From Citrobacter amalonaticus (lineage in GTDB: Bacteria > Pseudomonadota > Gammaproteobacteria > Enterobacterales > Enterobacteriaceae): a DNA stretch of 64,000 nt. The notes beneath the pieces were generated by a model that saw only the letters and a list, made by a program, of their open reading frames with translations, did not search any database and was not told the origin of the DNA. The stretch lies in the NCBI RefSeq assembly GCF_018323885.1, contig NZ_AP024585.1, positions 1,116,001-1,180,000 on the forward strand, given 5' to 3'. Of the stretch, positions 38,059 through 51,719 are shown one piece after another (position 1 is the first letter of the stretch; every line of letters begins with the position of its first letter). Both the position numbers and the translations under genes were made by a program.

Positions 38059-39945
38059 ATGTCTTTTAGCGAATTTTATCAGCGTTCTGTTACGCAACCG
38101 GAATCATTCTGGGCCGAGCAGGCCCGGCGGATTGACTGGCAGCAGCCGTTTATCCGCACGCTGGATCACAGCCATCCGCCGTTTGCCCGTTGGTTTTGCG
38201 GCGGTACCACCAATCTGTGTCATAACGCCATTGACCGCTGGCTGGAGAAACAACCGGATGCGCTGGCGCTGATCGCTGTCTCATCCGAGACCGAAGAGGA
38301 GCGCACCTTTACCTTCCGTCAGCTCTATGACGAAGTGAACGTGGTGGCGTCAATGCTGCAATCGCTCGGCGTGCAGCGCGGCGATCGGGTTCTGGTATAT
38401 ATGCCGATGATCGCTGAGGCGCATATCACGCTGCTGGCCTGCGCGCGGATTGGCGCGATCCACTCGGTAGTGTTCGGCGGTTTTGCTTCGCACAGCGTGG
38501 CGGCGCGCATCGATGACGCGAAGCCGGTGCTGATTGTCTCCGCCGATGCGGGGGCGCGCGGCGGTAAAGTGTTGCCCTATAAAAAGCTGCTCGATGATGC
38601 GATCGAGCAGGCGCAACATCAGCCGAAACAGGTGTTATTGGTGGATCGCGGGCTGGCGAAAATGGCGCGTGTGGCCGGTCGCGATCTCGACTTTGCGACG
38701 TTGCGCCAGCAGCATCTCGGCGCCACGGTGCCGGTGACGTGGCTGGAATCCAATGAAACGTCCTGCATTCTTTATACCTCCGGCACCACCGGAAAACCCA
38801 AAGGCGTGCAGCGCGATGTCGGCGGCTATGCCGTGGCGCTGGCGACCTCAATGGCGACCATTTTTGGCGGCAAAGCGGGGGGCGTGTTCTTCTGCGCGTC
38901 GGATATCGGTTGGGTTGTCGGGCATTCCTACATTGTCTACGCACCGCTCCTGGCAGGGATGGCAACCATTGTGTATGAAGGACTGCCGACGTATCCGGAC
39001 TGCGGCGTGTGGTGGAAGATCGTCGAGAAATATCAGGTCAACCGGATGTTCTCGGCACCGACCGCCATTCGCGTGCTGAAAAAATTCCCGACCGCGCAGA
39101 TCAGCAATCACGATCTCTCCTCGCTGGAGGTGCTCTATCTGGCAGGCGAGCCGCTGGACGAACCGACCGCAAGCTGGGTAACGGAAACACTGGGCGTGCC
39201 GGTTGTTGATAATTACTGGCAGACCGAATCCGGCTGGCCGATTATGGCGCTGGCCCGGGCACTGGATGACCGACCGTCGCGCCTCGGCAGCCCCGGCGTG
39301 CCCATGTATGGCTATAACGTCCAGTTGCTCAATGAGATGACCGGCGAACCCTGCGGCGCCAACGAGAAGGGGATGGTGGTGATCGAAGGGCCGCTGCCAC
39401 CCGGCTGTATTCAGACCATTTGGGGCGACGATGCACGGTTTGTGAATACCTACTGGTCGCTGTTCAATCGTCAGGTATACGCCACGTTTGACTGGGGTAT
39501 TCGTGACGCCGACGGTTACTACTTCATTCTGGGGCGCACGGATGATGTGATTAACGTCGCCGGGCATCGCCTGGGCACACGGGAAATCGAGGAGAGTATC
39601 TCCAGCTATCCGAACGTGGCGGAAGTGGCGGTGGTCGGGGTGAAAGATGCGCTGAAAGGGCAGGTGGCGGTAGCGTTTGTTATTCCCAAACAGAGCGACA
39701 GTCTGGAAGACCGCGATGTGGCGCATTCGGAAGAGAAAGCGATCATGGCGTTGGTGGACAGCCAGATTGGCAACTTTGGTCGTCCTGCCCACGTCTGGTT
39801 TGTTTCGCAACTGCCGAAAACGCGATCCGGCAAAATGCTCCGCCGCACGATCCAGGCCATTTGCGAAGGCCGCGATCCGGGCGATCTCACCACGCTTGAC
39901 GATCCGGCGGCGCTGCAGCAAATCCGCCAGGCAATGGAGGAGTAA
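38059..39945 (+). CDS. prpE: Propionyl-CoA synthetase
   Basis: 628 residues, equal to E. coli and Salmonella PrpE. This acetyl-CoA-synthetase-like enzyme activates propionate with ATP and CoA. The AMP-binding motif ILYTSGTTGKPKGV and the adenylate region YWQTESGWP are present. The catalytic, acylation-controlled lysine falls at residue 592 in KTRSGKMLRR, the position known in Salmonella PrpE. A CAGGAGAG ribosome-binding site precedes the ATG, 39 bases after prpD. It is the last gene of the operon; in E. coli codBA and cyn genes follow, here lacZ does. Confidence 0.97.
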   Translation: MSFSEFYQRSVTQPESFWAEQARRIDWQQPFIRTLDHSHPPFARWFCGGTTNLCHNAIDRWLEKQPDALALIAVSSETEEERTFTFRQLYDEVNVVASMLQSLGVQRGDRVLVYMPMIAEAHITLLACARIGAIHSVVFGGFASHSVAARIDDAKPVLIVSADAGARGGKVLPYKKLLDDAIEQAQHQPKQVLLVDRGLAKMARVAGRDLDFATLRQQHLGATVPVTWLESNETSCILYTSGTTGKPKGVQRDVGGYAVALATSMATIFGGKAGGVFFCASDIGWVVGHSYIVYAPLLAGMATIVYEGLPTYPDCGVWWKIVEKYQVNRMFSAPTAIRVLKKFPTAQISNHDLSSLEVLYLAGEPLDEPTASWVTETLGVPVVDNYWQTESGWPIMALARALDDRPSRLGSPGVPMYGYNVQLLNEMTGEPCGANEKGMVVIEGPLPPGCIQTIWGDDARFVNTYWSLFNRQVYATFDWGIRDADGYYFILGRTDDVINVAGHRLGTREIEESISSYPNVAEVAVVGVKDALKGQVAVAFVIPKQSDSLEDRDVAHSEEKAIMALVDSQIGNFGRPAHVWFVSQLPKTRSGKMLRRTIQAICEGRDPGDLTTLDDPAALQQIRQAMEE

Positions 39946-39948
39946 TCT

Positions 39949-40032
39949 GATGGCCCGGTGGGGCGGCGTAAACGCCTTATCTGGCCTACAATGACTCAAC
40001 ATGTAGGCCAGATAAGCGTCTAGCCATCAGGC
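39949..40032. repeat. Paired REP elements (BIME) between prpE and lacZ
   Basis: Two inverted REP-like units (GGCGTAAACGCCTTATCTGGCC and TGTAGGCCAGATAAGCGTC), separated by about 15 bases, fill the gap between the convergent stops. Confidence 0.8.
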
Positions 40033-40034
40033 AC

Positions 40035-44181
<4,147 letters not shown>

Positions 44182-44200
44182 ACCACTCCTCGACTGGGGA

Positions 44201-44977
44201 TTAAAACGTCAGGGTTTCTCCATCTTCCGGCACCCGGACACATTCTGCAATCTGGTTATCGCGCGCGTATTCCCTGAGCGCCGCGCGTGTTAGCAGGCAG
44301 TGGTTTATCGCCTCCATGTGAACAGCCACAATCTGCGCGTCGGGCAGAACGAAGTGGGTTTTCAGCACATCTTCTGCGCCCATGATAATCGCGCCAAAAC
44401 CGATCACGTGGGCAAACCCGGCGTTCAGGACCACCACATCCGGCTGGAAGGTGATGAAGTTGCTTTCAACCTCATCGCGCCAGATCGTATCGCCAACCAG
44501 ATACAGCGTTTTTTCTTGCGGATGCTGGAAGATTACCCCGCAGGCATCGCCCATCCGCTCGGCCATGGCGGGAATGGCGTACAGCCGGTCGGAACCGTGC
44601 TGACCGCCCGTTTTGCGCAGGGTTACCTCACCTAATCGGGTCTCGTCCGTCAGTACGGTGAGTTGGCTGAAACCCTGTTCCCGCAGGATTTGCGCATCCT
44701 GGTCGTTTTGCACATATATCGGCTTCTCTTTCGGCACGACCTTTGCGGCGACCTCGTCCCAGTGGTCCGCATGAAGATGGGTGACGATCAGGACGTCCGC
44801 CTGCAACAGGGTGTTGATGTCGCACGGAAGTTCTACGCCAGGATTGCGGATTTCGGCCCGCGCCGTGCCGGGAAAACCGGGATACGCGCCCTGCGGGGCG
44901 AGCATCGGATCGACCAGAAAGGTTTTGCCGCCAAAGGTAATCAACTGGGTGGCGTTGCGAATATGGGTAATGTTCAT
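44201..44977 (-). CDS. Metallo-beta-lactamase-fold hydrolase (UlaG-like family)
   Basis: 258 residues from the ATG complementary to 44975-44977, with GGAG seven bases upstream; an upstream extension to 45094 is not protein-like. The metal-binding motif is THLHADHWD (residues 66-74), with further ligands in GDTIWRDEV and near the C-terminal VHMEAINHC. The family (Lactamase_B_2) includes UlaG lactonase and phosphodiesterase-like enzymes. The substrate is unknown. It is first in an operon with the DJ-1/AraC-type regulator, an arrangement that suggests a small-molecule detoxification or catabolic step switched by the regulator. Confidence 0.85.
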   Translation of the reverse strand: MNITHIRNATQLITFGGKTFLVDPMLAPQGAYPGFPGTARAEIRNPGVELPCDINTLLQADVLIVTHLHADHWDEVAAKVVPKEKPIYVQNDQDAQILREQGFSQLTVLTDETRLGEVTLRKTGGQHGSDRLYAIPAMAERMGDACGVIFQHPQEKTLYLVGDTIWRDEVESNFITFQPDVVVLNAGFAHVIGFGAIIMGAEDVLKTHFVLPDAQIVAVHMEAINHCLLTRAALREYARDNQIAECVRVPEDGETLTF

Positions 44978-45561
44978 GGTGATACTCCACGTGAGGGGGC
45001 TAGTGGTGTCATCGTAGAGTGTTGACCAGAAGCTGAATGTGGGCAAATGGGCGAATACCGATGGGATTGGGCCAACAGAGGGAATTTGTGCCAAATCCGA
45101 ATACCGTCTCTACATTTCCCAGTTTATTTGTTGGTTGCAGATGAAATAAAGAAATTTAAGGATTTATAAACGTACCACTTTATATTGTCGAGTACGAGAG
45201 GTAACAGCCTGTTTTTATCAAGAATTAAATTAATGCTGTTGCTTAAGTGATTTTCTCTATATTAATGCTATGGTGATTTGAGCCTTATCTAACTTTTTGA
45301 TTTTGTGCTGTTAATGTTCTTATTTATTAAAGTATAAAGTTATTTAAGAATTATTCGTTACTTTTCTTTTGCTATTTACTCTATAACGGGAGTTCGGTAG
45401 TTTTCAAATACTATGCTTGCTACCCATTCAGTGTTAAGCAAAATTCCATAATTTAAATATTCACTGTTTTTCTTACTCGTTAGTTTTTTCAGGCTTATTT
45501 ATTGTCTAAATAATGCATTGAAATGAATTAAATGTTGTAGAAACTAACAAAGGATTTATTT
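44978..45561. promoter_or_regulatory. AT-rich region between the hydrolase and the third autotransporter
   Basis: About 580 bases between divergent genes. The part from 45120 to 45560 is strongly AT-rich with no open frame worth calling. It holds the autotransporter promoter and looks like foreign, H-NS-type DNA. Confidence 0.45.
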
Positions 45562-48500
45562 ATGCAACATTTTAATAAAAATAAAATAGCGTTATTGCTT
45601 GCTTCACTCTTTATTTCCCCTGGACTGGTAATCGGTGCCACGATTCATGTTGATGGCTCATTTCCTTATACGGCGCAATCCAACACAGGGACTCACGGGA
45701 TTAGCGGCGGCAGTGAAGGCGCCGGAGCCGGGTATGTCTTATCGCCGAACCCGGAAACGACCGCGGCGGATAACAGCGTAAGCGTTGGCAGCGGCACCAC
45801 GATTAAAGGCGGTAATGGCTACGCTGGCGGCGACGGTGCTGACGGAATGACCGGTAATAATGTAACCATCACTAACGGCGGAGCAATTACGGGCGGTGAT
45901 GGGAGCTATAGCGTTAGCGGCAGTGGCACAGGGGGGGTGGGAATCTCGGGTTCTGACCTGTCGATAACCAATTCTCGTACTGGCTCTATCACCGGTGGCG
46001 AAGGGGACAGATATTCCGCTAGCGGTGCGGGTATCTCAGGTAACAGCCTCATGATCACCAACGATGGTGCTATCACCGGAGGCGATGGCAGTTACGGTTA
46101 TGATGACTACAGCGGTAGGAGCGGTATTGGCGGTGCTGGAATATCCGGCACTGACCTGACGATTATCAATACTTATCGTATTACCGGTGGTGAAGGCGAT
46201 TCCAGTGGCGTGGGAGGCGATGCCATTTCGGGTTCTGCGATGACCATAACCAACAGCGGCGCTATTCTTGGTGGCGAAGGGGGCTATGGCTATGATGGGG
46301 CTGAAGGTGGCAATGCCGGCGCCGGAATATCCGGCAGTAATATGGTGATTGATAATATTGCCCGTGGGTCAATTACGGGTGGTCGAGGCGAATCCGGCAG
46401 CGCAGGTGGCGATGCGATATCGGGTACCGACCTGAGAATCACCAACGGCGGATCCATTGTCGGGGGCGAAGGAGGGTTTGGCTACGGAGAGAATGCCGGC
46501 AATGCTGGCGCGGGAATATCCGGCAGCAATATGACCATTAACAATTTAGCCGGTGGTTCCGTGACCGGCGGTGAAGGCGGCTATGGCGGTCTGGACGATG
46601 CCGGCGGTGCCGGGATGCCCAGCGCAGGGGGCGCGGGAATACTGGGTAATAATATGACAATCACCAATGCGGGATCGGTTACCGGTGGTGATGGGGGTTT
46701 TTCTGGCGGTCAGACAACAGGCCCCGACGGCGCAGACGGTGGTGCAGGCATATATGGTAATCATCTGACCATAACCAATATGGCCAGCGGTTCGATCGTC
46801 GGTGGCGAGGGATCCTACGGTGGCGCTGGCAGTGATAGCAACAACGGTGGTAACGGTGGTACCGGAATCGTCGGCGACAGTCTGACGATTATGAATAACG
46901 GCTCTATTGTAGGAGGGCGAGCCAGCAATGGCAGAAACGGTGGCACTAACGGTGCAGGTGGCGCAGCGATATCCGGCAGTAACCTGACGATAATCAATAA
47001 CCGCGTGATTACCGGCGGCGCTCCGTACTCGAGCGGTGGCGAAGCTGGCGCGGCTATCAGTCTTAGCGGCGGCAACAACATGCTGACACTGAATACCGAC
47101 TCGACTATCACCGGCGATATCAGGCTGGCCGATGGCGCGACAACGTTGCAGATCGTCAGTAATGATGAAGCAAACAGAGCCATCAACGGTAATCTGACGG
47201 TGGGTCAGTCGGCCAGCGTGACGCTGGCTGAACAGCCGATTGAATTTTCCGGTAATGCTTCGTTTGCCGATGGGGCAGCGCTCACCCTTGGCAGTGACGT
47301 CAGCCTCAAGGCGGCATCGCTTACTGTTGGCGACAACGCCTCGCTTAACGCCAACATTACCCACTGGGATATGCAGGACATTCTTCTGGTTGAAACCACA
47401 AACGGGATTACGGGCGCTTTTTCTTACAGTAATGCCCTCGTGGCAGGCATGAACCAGCCGGACTTTGCTTATATCAACGCAGGTTCTCGAGTCATTAAGT
47501 ACTCTCTGTACTGGAACGGGCTGGATTCGGATGCGCACGGAACGTTCACGCTTGATGAGGGCAGAACCTTCGATCTCGGCGTCGCGCTGGCGGACAATAC
47601 GGTGCAGGTCAATCCGGCCTGGGACGGTAAAAGCCTGACCAAAGCGGGAGAAGGCACGCTGATACTGTCAGCGGAAAATACCTATACGGGGTCGACTTTT
47701 GTCAGTGAAGGCATGCTGAAGACGACCACGTCGAATGCATTTGCCAGTACCTCCGGCGTCATCGTCGGCGAGGAAGGGACGCTTAACCTTAACGGCAACA
47801 GCCAGACCGTCAACGCGTTGGATAACCGTGGCACCTTGCTGATTGATGATGATGGTGTTCCGCCTTCCTCACCTCTCAACGTCATGCTGACGGGCGATGT
47901 GACGAATAGCGGCAATATCATTCTTAACAACAGCGTGACCAGCGCCGGGAATATATTGACCATCAATGGGGACTATGCGGGTAATGGCGGTACGCTTTCG
48001 CTGGGCACCGTTCTCGGCGGCGACAACAGCCTGACGGATAAGCTGGTGATTACCGGCAACGCGACCGGCACGACCTATGTGCATGTTAACAATGAGAATG
48101 GCTCAGGAGCCTTGCTGCATGAAGGGATTAAAATTATTGAGACCGGCAGTTCAACGCCAGAGGCCTTTGTGCAACGAGGTCGTATCGTGGCGGGAAGCTA
48201 TGAATATCACGTGAAGCAGGGAACGGCTGCCGGCAGTGACAGGAATAACTGGTATTTAACCCATTTGGCGGATACGCCTGTTCCTGATGATTCCCCTGAT
48301 GTCATTGATAACGATCGGCCTGCGCCGGGCGACCCCTCGGATGCGGTCAACCTCTATCGCCCTGAGGGGGGAAGCTATGCCAGCAACCTGGCGGCAGCGA
48401 ATACGCTGTTTAACACCCGACTGCAGGACCGTCAGGGAGGTTCCTGGTATACCGACCCTGCTACCGGGGAACGGCATATGACCAGTCTGTGGCTGCGTAC

Positions 48501-49335
48501 GTCAGGCGGGCACAGCAAGGGGCGGATGTCGGACGATCAGAACACATCGTCTTCTAACCGCGTTGTTGTGCAGATCGGCGGCGCGTTGTTGCAGGGGAGT
48601 GTGAACGGCACGGATGGCTATCAGTTGGGCGTAATGGCAGGCTATGGTAAGCAGGATAACGACATCCATAACAGCCTGTCAGGCTACGATTCTCGTGGTG
48701 AGGTGAGCGGCTACAGCGCGGGTCTGTACGGAACCTGGTATCAGAACGCCGTGGATAAAACCGGCCTGTATGTCGATTCATGGGTACTCTATAACTGGTT
48801 TGACAATACGGTTAAAGGTGATGAGATTGCTCAGGAAAGCTATAAAAGCAAGGGGCTGACGGCGTCGCTGGAATCGGGTTACGCCTTCCATCTGGGGTCA
48901 TTCATGGCAGCAGACGACATAGAAAGCAACGTGTATCTTCGCCCACAGGCACAGGTCACCTGGATGGGGGTGAAAGCTAACGACCATACAGAGAAAAACG
49001 GCACGCGGGTTCAGGGGCAGGGCGACAACAATATTCAGACCCGTCTGGGCATGCGTCTTTACGTCAATGGTAAAAGCGCTGCGGAAAAAGGAACCGTACG
49101 CGAGTTTGAACCCTTTATCGAGGCGAACTGGATACACAACTCGAAGCAGTACGGTGTCAGGATGAATGACACGAGCACCTCCCTGCAGGGAAGTCGAAAC
49201 GTCGGTGAAGTGAAGGTGGGCGTCGAGGGGCGGTTGACCCGGGACCTGAGCGTCTGGGGCAACGTTGCGCAACAAATGGGTCATAACGGTTTTCGCGATA
49301 CGAGCGGCGTGCTGGGAATCAAATACCAGTTCTAG
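45562..49335 (+). CDS. AIDA-type autotransporter with a 12-fold glycine-rich repeat passenger
   Basis: 1257 residues; AAGGA lies a few bases before the ATG. A signal peptide (MQHFNKNKIALLLASLFISP, cut near VIGA) is followed by residues 95-495 made of 12 imperfect repeats of the pattern G-I-S-G-x-x-(L/M)-x-I-x-N-x-G-x-I-x-G-G-(D/E)-G. A non-repeat passenger follows (500-780), then the autochaperone region (GDYAGNGGTLSLGTVLGGDN, GRIVAGSYEYHV), an Asp/Pro linker (about 905-928) and the beta-domain starting LYRPEGGSYASNLAAANTLF and ending GIKYQF. The beta-domain is homologous to those at 24986-27928 and 28811-31369 but more distant. Glycine repeats of this kind build long beta-helices; an adhesin is likely. 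No catalytic motif is seen. Confidence 0.88.
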   Translation: MQHFNKNKIALLLASLFISPGLVIGATIHVDGSFPYTAQSNTGTHGISGGSEGAGAGYVLSPNPETTAADNSVSVGSGTTIKGGNGYAGGDGADGMTGNNVTITNGGAITGGDGSYSVSGSGTGGVGISGSDLSITNSRTGSITGGEGDRYSASGAGISGNSLMITNDGAITGGDGSYGYDDYSGRSGIGGAGISGTDLTIINTYRITGGEGDSSGVGGDAISGSAMTITNSGAILGGEGGYGYDGAEGGNAGAGISGSNMVIDNIARGSITGGRGESGSAGGDAISGTDLRITNGGSIVGGEGGFGYGENAGNAGAGISGSNMTINNLAGGSVTGGEGGYGGLDDAGGAGMPSAGGAGILGNNMTITNAGSVTGGDGGFSGGQTTGPDGADGGAGIYGNHLTITNMASGSIVGGEGSYGGAGSDSNNGGNGGTGIVGDSLTIMNNGSIVGGRASNGRNGGTNGAGGAAISGSNLTIINNRVITGGAPYSSGGEAGAAISLSGGNNMLTLNTDSTITGDIRLADGATTLQIVSNDEANRAINGNLTVGQSASVTLAEQPIEFSGNASFADGAALTLGSDVSLKAASLTVGDNASLNANITHWDMQDILLVETTNGITGAFSYSNALVAGMNQPDFAYINAGSRVIKYSLYWNGLDSDAHGTFTLDEGRTFDLGVALADNTVQVNPAWDGKSLTKAGEGTLILSAENTYTGSTFVSEGMLKTTTSNAFASTSGVIVGEEGTLNLNGNSQTVNALDNRGTLLIDDDGVPPSSPLNVMLTGDVTNSGNIILNNSVTSAGNILTINGDYAGNGGTLSLGTVLGGDNSLTDKLVITGNATGTTYVHVNNENGSGALLHEGIKIIETGSSTPEAFVQRGRIVAGSYEYHVKQGTAAGSDRNNWYLTHLADTPVPDDSPDVIDNDRPAPGDPSDAVNLYRPEGGSYASNLAAANTLFNTRLQDRQGGSWYTDPATGERHMTSLWLRTSGGHSKGRMSDDQNTSSSNRVVVQIGGALLQGSVNGTDGYQLGVMAGYGKQDNDIHNSLSGYDSRGEVSGYSAGLYGTWYQNAVDKTGLYVDSWVLYNWFDNTVKGDEIAQESYKSKGLTASLESGYAFHLGSFMAADDIESNVYLRPQAQVTWMGVKANDHTEKNGTRVQGQGDNNIQTRLGMRLYVNGKSAAEKGTVREFEPFIEANWIHNSKQYGVRMNDTSTSLQGSRNVGEVKVGVEGRLTRDLSVWGNVAQQMGHNGFRDTSGVLGIKYQF
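45846..47050 (+). repeat. 12 imperfect glycine-rich coding repeats
   Basis: Twelve copies of about 27-40 codons, each with an ISG-type turn, a strand such as NMTITN and the turn GSITGGEG. In the first half, longer copies (with GYGYD-like tails) alternate with shorter ones (GEGDSSGVGG type), giving a two-module superrepeat. The repeats are degenerate at the DNA level. Confidence 0.8.
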
Positions 49336-49352
49336 CCTTATGATGTGCCTCC

Positions 49353-49388
49353 AGCCCTCCCGGCTTTTTTGCCGGGAGGGCTGTTTCT
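49353..49388 (+). terminator. Terminator after the third autotransporter
   Basis: AGCCCTCCCGGC (49353-49364) pairs perfectly with GCCGGGAGGGCT (49371-49382) around a T6 loop, followed by GTTTCTCTCTT. Very stable stem. Confidence 0.9.
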
Positions 49389-49507
49389 CTCTTACTTGCC
49401 CCGCACGTTGTGGTATGAGCAATAGCGCAGCATTCCTACTTTTGTCTTAGTGTCAGGCTGCTTTGCCCCTGCCAGAGTGTAGATAACCCCCATGAAGTGG
49501 AGGCGTT

Positions 49508-49597
49508 ATGAGCTGGCGACCCATTCTGTATCTGATTGTGACTCCTGATCCTGCATTAAGCGCCCGGCGCGGGTTTTTACGACTGGTGCAACGCTGA
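49508..49597 (+). CDS. Possible 29-residue small protein or leader peptide before mmuM
   Basis: ATG 49508 is preceded by GGAGG at a four-base gap. The frame encodes 29 residues, MSWRPILYLIVTPDPALSAR then RGFLRLVQR, and ends 91 bases before mmuM. Its second half overlaps a GC-rich hairpin (GCGCCCGGCGCGGG then T5) that could stop transcription, so a leader/attenuator is conceivable. Short open frames arise by chance; only the Shine-Dalgarno supports it. Confidence 0.25.
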   Translation: MSWRPILYLIVTPDPALSARRGFLRLVQR

Positions 49598-49688
49598 CGG
49601 TATGTCTGGAATTGCGTGTGAGCGCGGATCCCCGTCGCTGACGCTGTGTTATGGTGACTGTTCTCGTTCGCAAAACAGGAGCCTTATC

Positions 49689-50621
49689 ATGTCGCAATAT
49701 AATCCGTTAAGTGCCCTCCTGGATAAGCAGGATTTCCTGTTGCTGGATGGCGCACTGGCGACGGAGCTGGAAGCGCGTGGGTGCCATTTAGCCGACAGCC
49801 TATGGTCAGCGAAAATTCTGCTGGAAAACCCGGAGCTTATCCGCGAAGTGCACCTTGACTATTTTCGGGCGGGGGCGCAGTGCGCCATCACCGCCAGCTA
49901 TCAGGCGACGCCAGCGGGATTTGCCGCCTGCGGCCTTGATGAGGCGCAGGCGAAAGCGCTGATTGGGAAAAGTGTCGAGCTGGCGCGTAAAGCGCGTGAG
50001 GCGTATCTGGCAGAAAATCCGCAGGCGGGCACGCTGCTGGTCGCCGGTTCGGTTGGGCCTTACGGCGCATTTCTGGCTGATGGTTCGGAGTATCGCGGAG
50101 ATTACACGCTGAGCGGCGAAGATTTTCAGGCGTTTCACCGTCCGCGCGTGGAGGCGTTGCTGGATGCCGGAGTCGATCTGCTGGCCTGCGAAACGCTACC
50201 AAATTTTGCCGAGATTCAGGCACTGGCGGCGTTGTTAACCGCATATCCGCGTGCGCGAGCGTGGTACTCTTTTACCCTGCGCGACAGCGAGCATCTGAGC
50301 GACGGCACGCCGCTACGCGAGGTTGTGACGTTTCTCGAACACTATCCGCAGACGGTGGCGGTGGGGATCAACTGTATTGCCCTGCAACAGGCCACCGCCG
50401 CTTTGCAGCATCTGCACGGGATAACGGCGCTGCCGCTGGTGGTCTATCCGAACAGCGGAGAGCATTACGATGCGAGCAGCAAAAGCTGGCATCATCATGA
50501 TGAATCGTGTGCGCGCCTGGCGGATTACCTGCCGCAGTGGCAGGCGGCCGGGGCGAAGTTGATTGGCGGGTGCTGTCGCACCACGCCAGAGGATATTGCC
50601 GCGCTGAACGCGCAACGTTGA
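49689..50621 (+). CDS. mmuM: Homocysteine S-methyltransferase
   Basis: 310 residues from ATG 49689 (AGGAG seven bases upstream), equal to E. coli MmuM. It transfers a methyl group from S-methylmethionine (or SAM) to homocysteine, giving methionine. The zinc-binding cysteines are visible in GINCIALQ (first) and in the C-terminal GGCCRTTP pair; LLDGALATELEARG starts the TIM-barrel. In E. coli it follows the permease gene mmuP, which is absent here, so S-methylmethionine uptake must rely on another transporter or the enzyme may use SAM. Confidence 0.95.
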   Translation: MSQYNPLSALLDKQDFLLLDGALATELEARGCHLADSLWSAKILLENPELIREVHLDYFRAGAQCAITASYQATPAGFAACGLDEAQAKALIGKSVELARKAREAYLAENPQAGTLLVAGSVGPYGAFLADGSEYRGDYTLSGEDFQAFHRPRVEALLDAGVDLLACETLPNFAEIQALAALLTAYPRARAWYSFTLRDSEHLSDGTPLREVVTFLEHYPQTVAVGINCIALQQATAALQHLHGITALPLVVYPNSGEHYDASSKSWHHHDESCARLADYLPQWQAAGAKLIGGCCRTTPEDIAALNAQR

Positions 50622-50661
50622 GTTTGTGCCGGGTGTGGCTGATGTCTTACCCGGCATTGCA

Positions 50662-51708
50662 TCATGCCGCATCCGCTAACACAAACATGCCGTACGGGTG
50701 GATTTCCAGATAGTACGTCTCACCGACATCCGGCTGCAGGCGTGTAGCGTTGACCTGTAACAGGATCTCCTGTCCGTGCCACTCCACCGTGACTTCATAC
50801 TGCGGTCCCATATAGGCGACATGACGAATCACACAGCGCTGACTCTCCTCTCCGCGATCGCTTAAGGTGATCGCTTCCGGCCTGACGCCAACGGTGCCGG
50901 TGCCCTGAGCCACAAAGTGCGCCGGGCGAGGCAGGCGATAACCAAAGATATCAACAGAGGCTTCGCTGAAGGTCGCCGGGAACAGGTTGGCGTCACCCAT
51001 AAAGCTCGCCATAAAACGGGAGGCGGGTTGGCGATAGAGATCCTGCGGCGAGCCTATCTGCATGATATGCCCCTTGTTCATCACCAGCACGGTGTCGGAA
51101 ACCGCAAAGGCTTCGCTCTGATCGTGGGTAACGTACAGCGAGGTGATATCAAACTGCTTTTGCAGCTCGCGGATCTTATCGCGCATGCTGCGGCGCAGGT
51201 TGGCGTCGAGGTTACTCAATGGTTCGTCAAATAACAGCACCTTCGGTTTGAGGATCAGCGCGCGCGCCAGCGCCACGCGCTGCTGCTGACCGCCGGAGAT
51301 CTGATCAACATAGCGGTCCTCGAATCCTTCCAGATCGACCATTGCCAGCGCCTCTTTCACCCGCGTCTTCACATCGGCGCGCGACACGCCCAGCATCTTC
51401 AGACCGTAGCCGACGTTTTCCCCCAGCGACATATGCGGGAACAAAGCATACGACTGGAACACCATACAAATATCGCGCTGCTGAATAGAACGATGAGTGA
51501 CGTCTTCGCCATCAATAAAAATTTGACCTTCGCTCGGTTTTTCCAGACCGGCGACCAGGCGCAGAATGGTGGTCTTCCCGCAGCCGGACGGGCCAAGCAG
51601 CGTCACCATCTGCCCTTGCGGGATGGTGAGATTGATATTGTCGATGACCGTGTTGCTGCCGAATCGTTTAGTGACGTTGCGCAGTTCAACGAAATTTTTC
51701 TGACTCAT
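50662..51708 (-). CDS. afuC: AfuC, ATPase of a sugar-phosphate ABC importer
   Basis: 348 residues from the ATG complementary to 51706-51708, which has GGAG six bases upstream; the ATG at 51720 overlaps the afuB stop but lacks a site. Walker [10 protein letters not shown] (about 39-47), the signature [15 protein letters not shown], Walker [13 protein letters not shown] and the switch His in YVTHDQSEA are all present, followed by a TOBE-type regulatory domain. It was long annotated as a ferric transporter (FbpC-like). Work on Actinobacillus and C. rodentium AfuABC showed uptake of hexose and heptose phosphates instead. The gene arrangement with UhpABC-like proteins here favours that role. Confidence 0.88.
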   Translation of the reverse strand: MSQKNFVELRNVTKRFGSNTVIDNINLTIPQGQMVTLLGPSGCGKTTILRLVAGLEKPSEGQIFIDGEDVTHRSIQQRDICMVFQSYALFPHMSLGENVGYGLKMLGVSRADVKTRVKEALAMVDLEGFEDRYVDQISGGQQQRVALARALILKPKVLLFDEPLSNLDANLRRSMRDKIRELQKQFDITSLYVTHDQSEAFAVSDTVLVMNKGHIMQIGSPQDLYRQPASRFMASFMGDANLFPATFSEASVDIFGYRLPRPAHFVAQGTGTVGVRPEAITLSDRGEESQRCVIRHVAYMGPQYEVTVEWHGQEILLQVNATRLQPDVGETYYLEIHPYGMFVLADAA

Positions 51709-51719
51709 AGTGCGCTCCA

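Noticed and set aside
38848..40002. 384-codon antisense frame inside prpE
   Set aside because: His/Arg-rich antisense shadow of a strongly conserved gene in GC-rich DNA; no start signals or family resemblance.
45846..47050. Possible CRISPR-like array
   Set aside because: The repeats are in-frame coding repeats of variable length and sequence, without uniform spacers; no cas genes are present.
46546..47538. 330-codon antisense frame in the glycine-repeat autotransporter
   Set aside because: Repetitive antisense reading of Gly/Asn codons; no ribosome-binding site.
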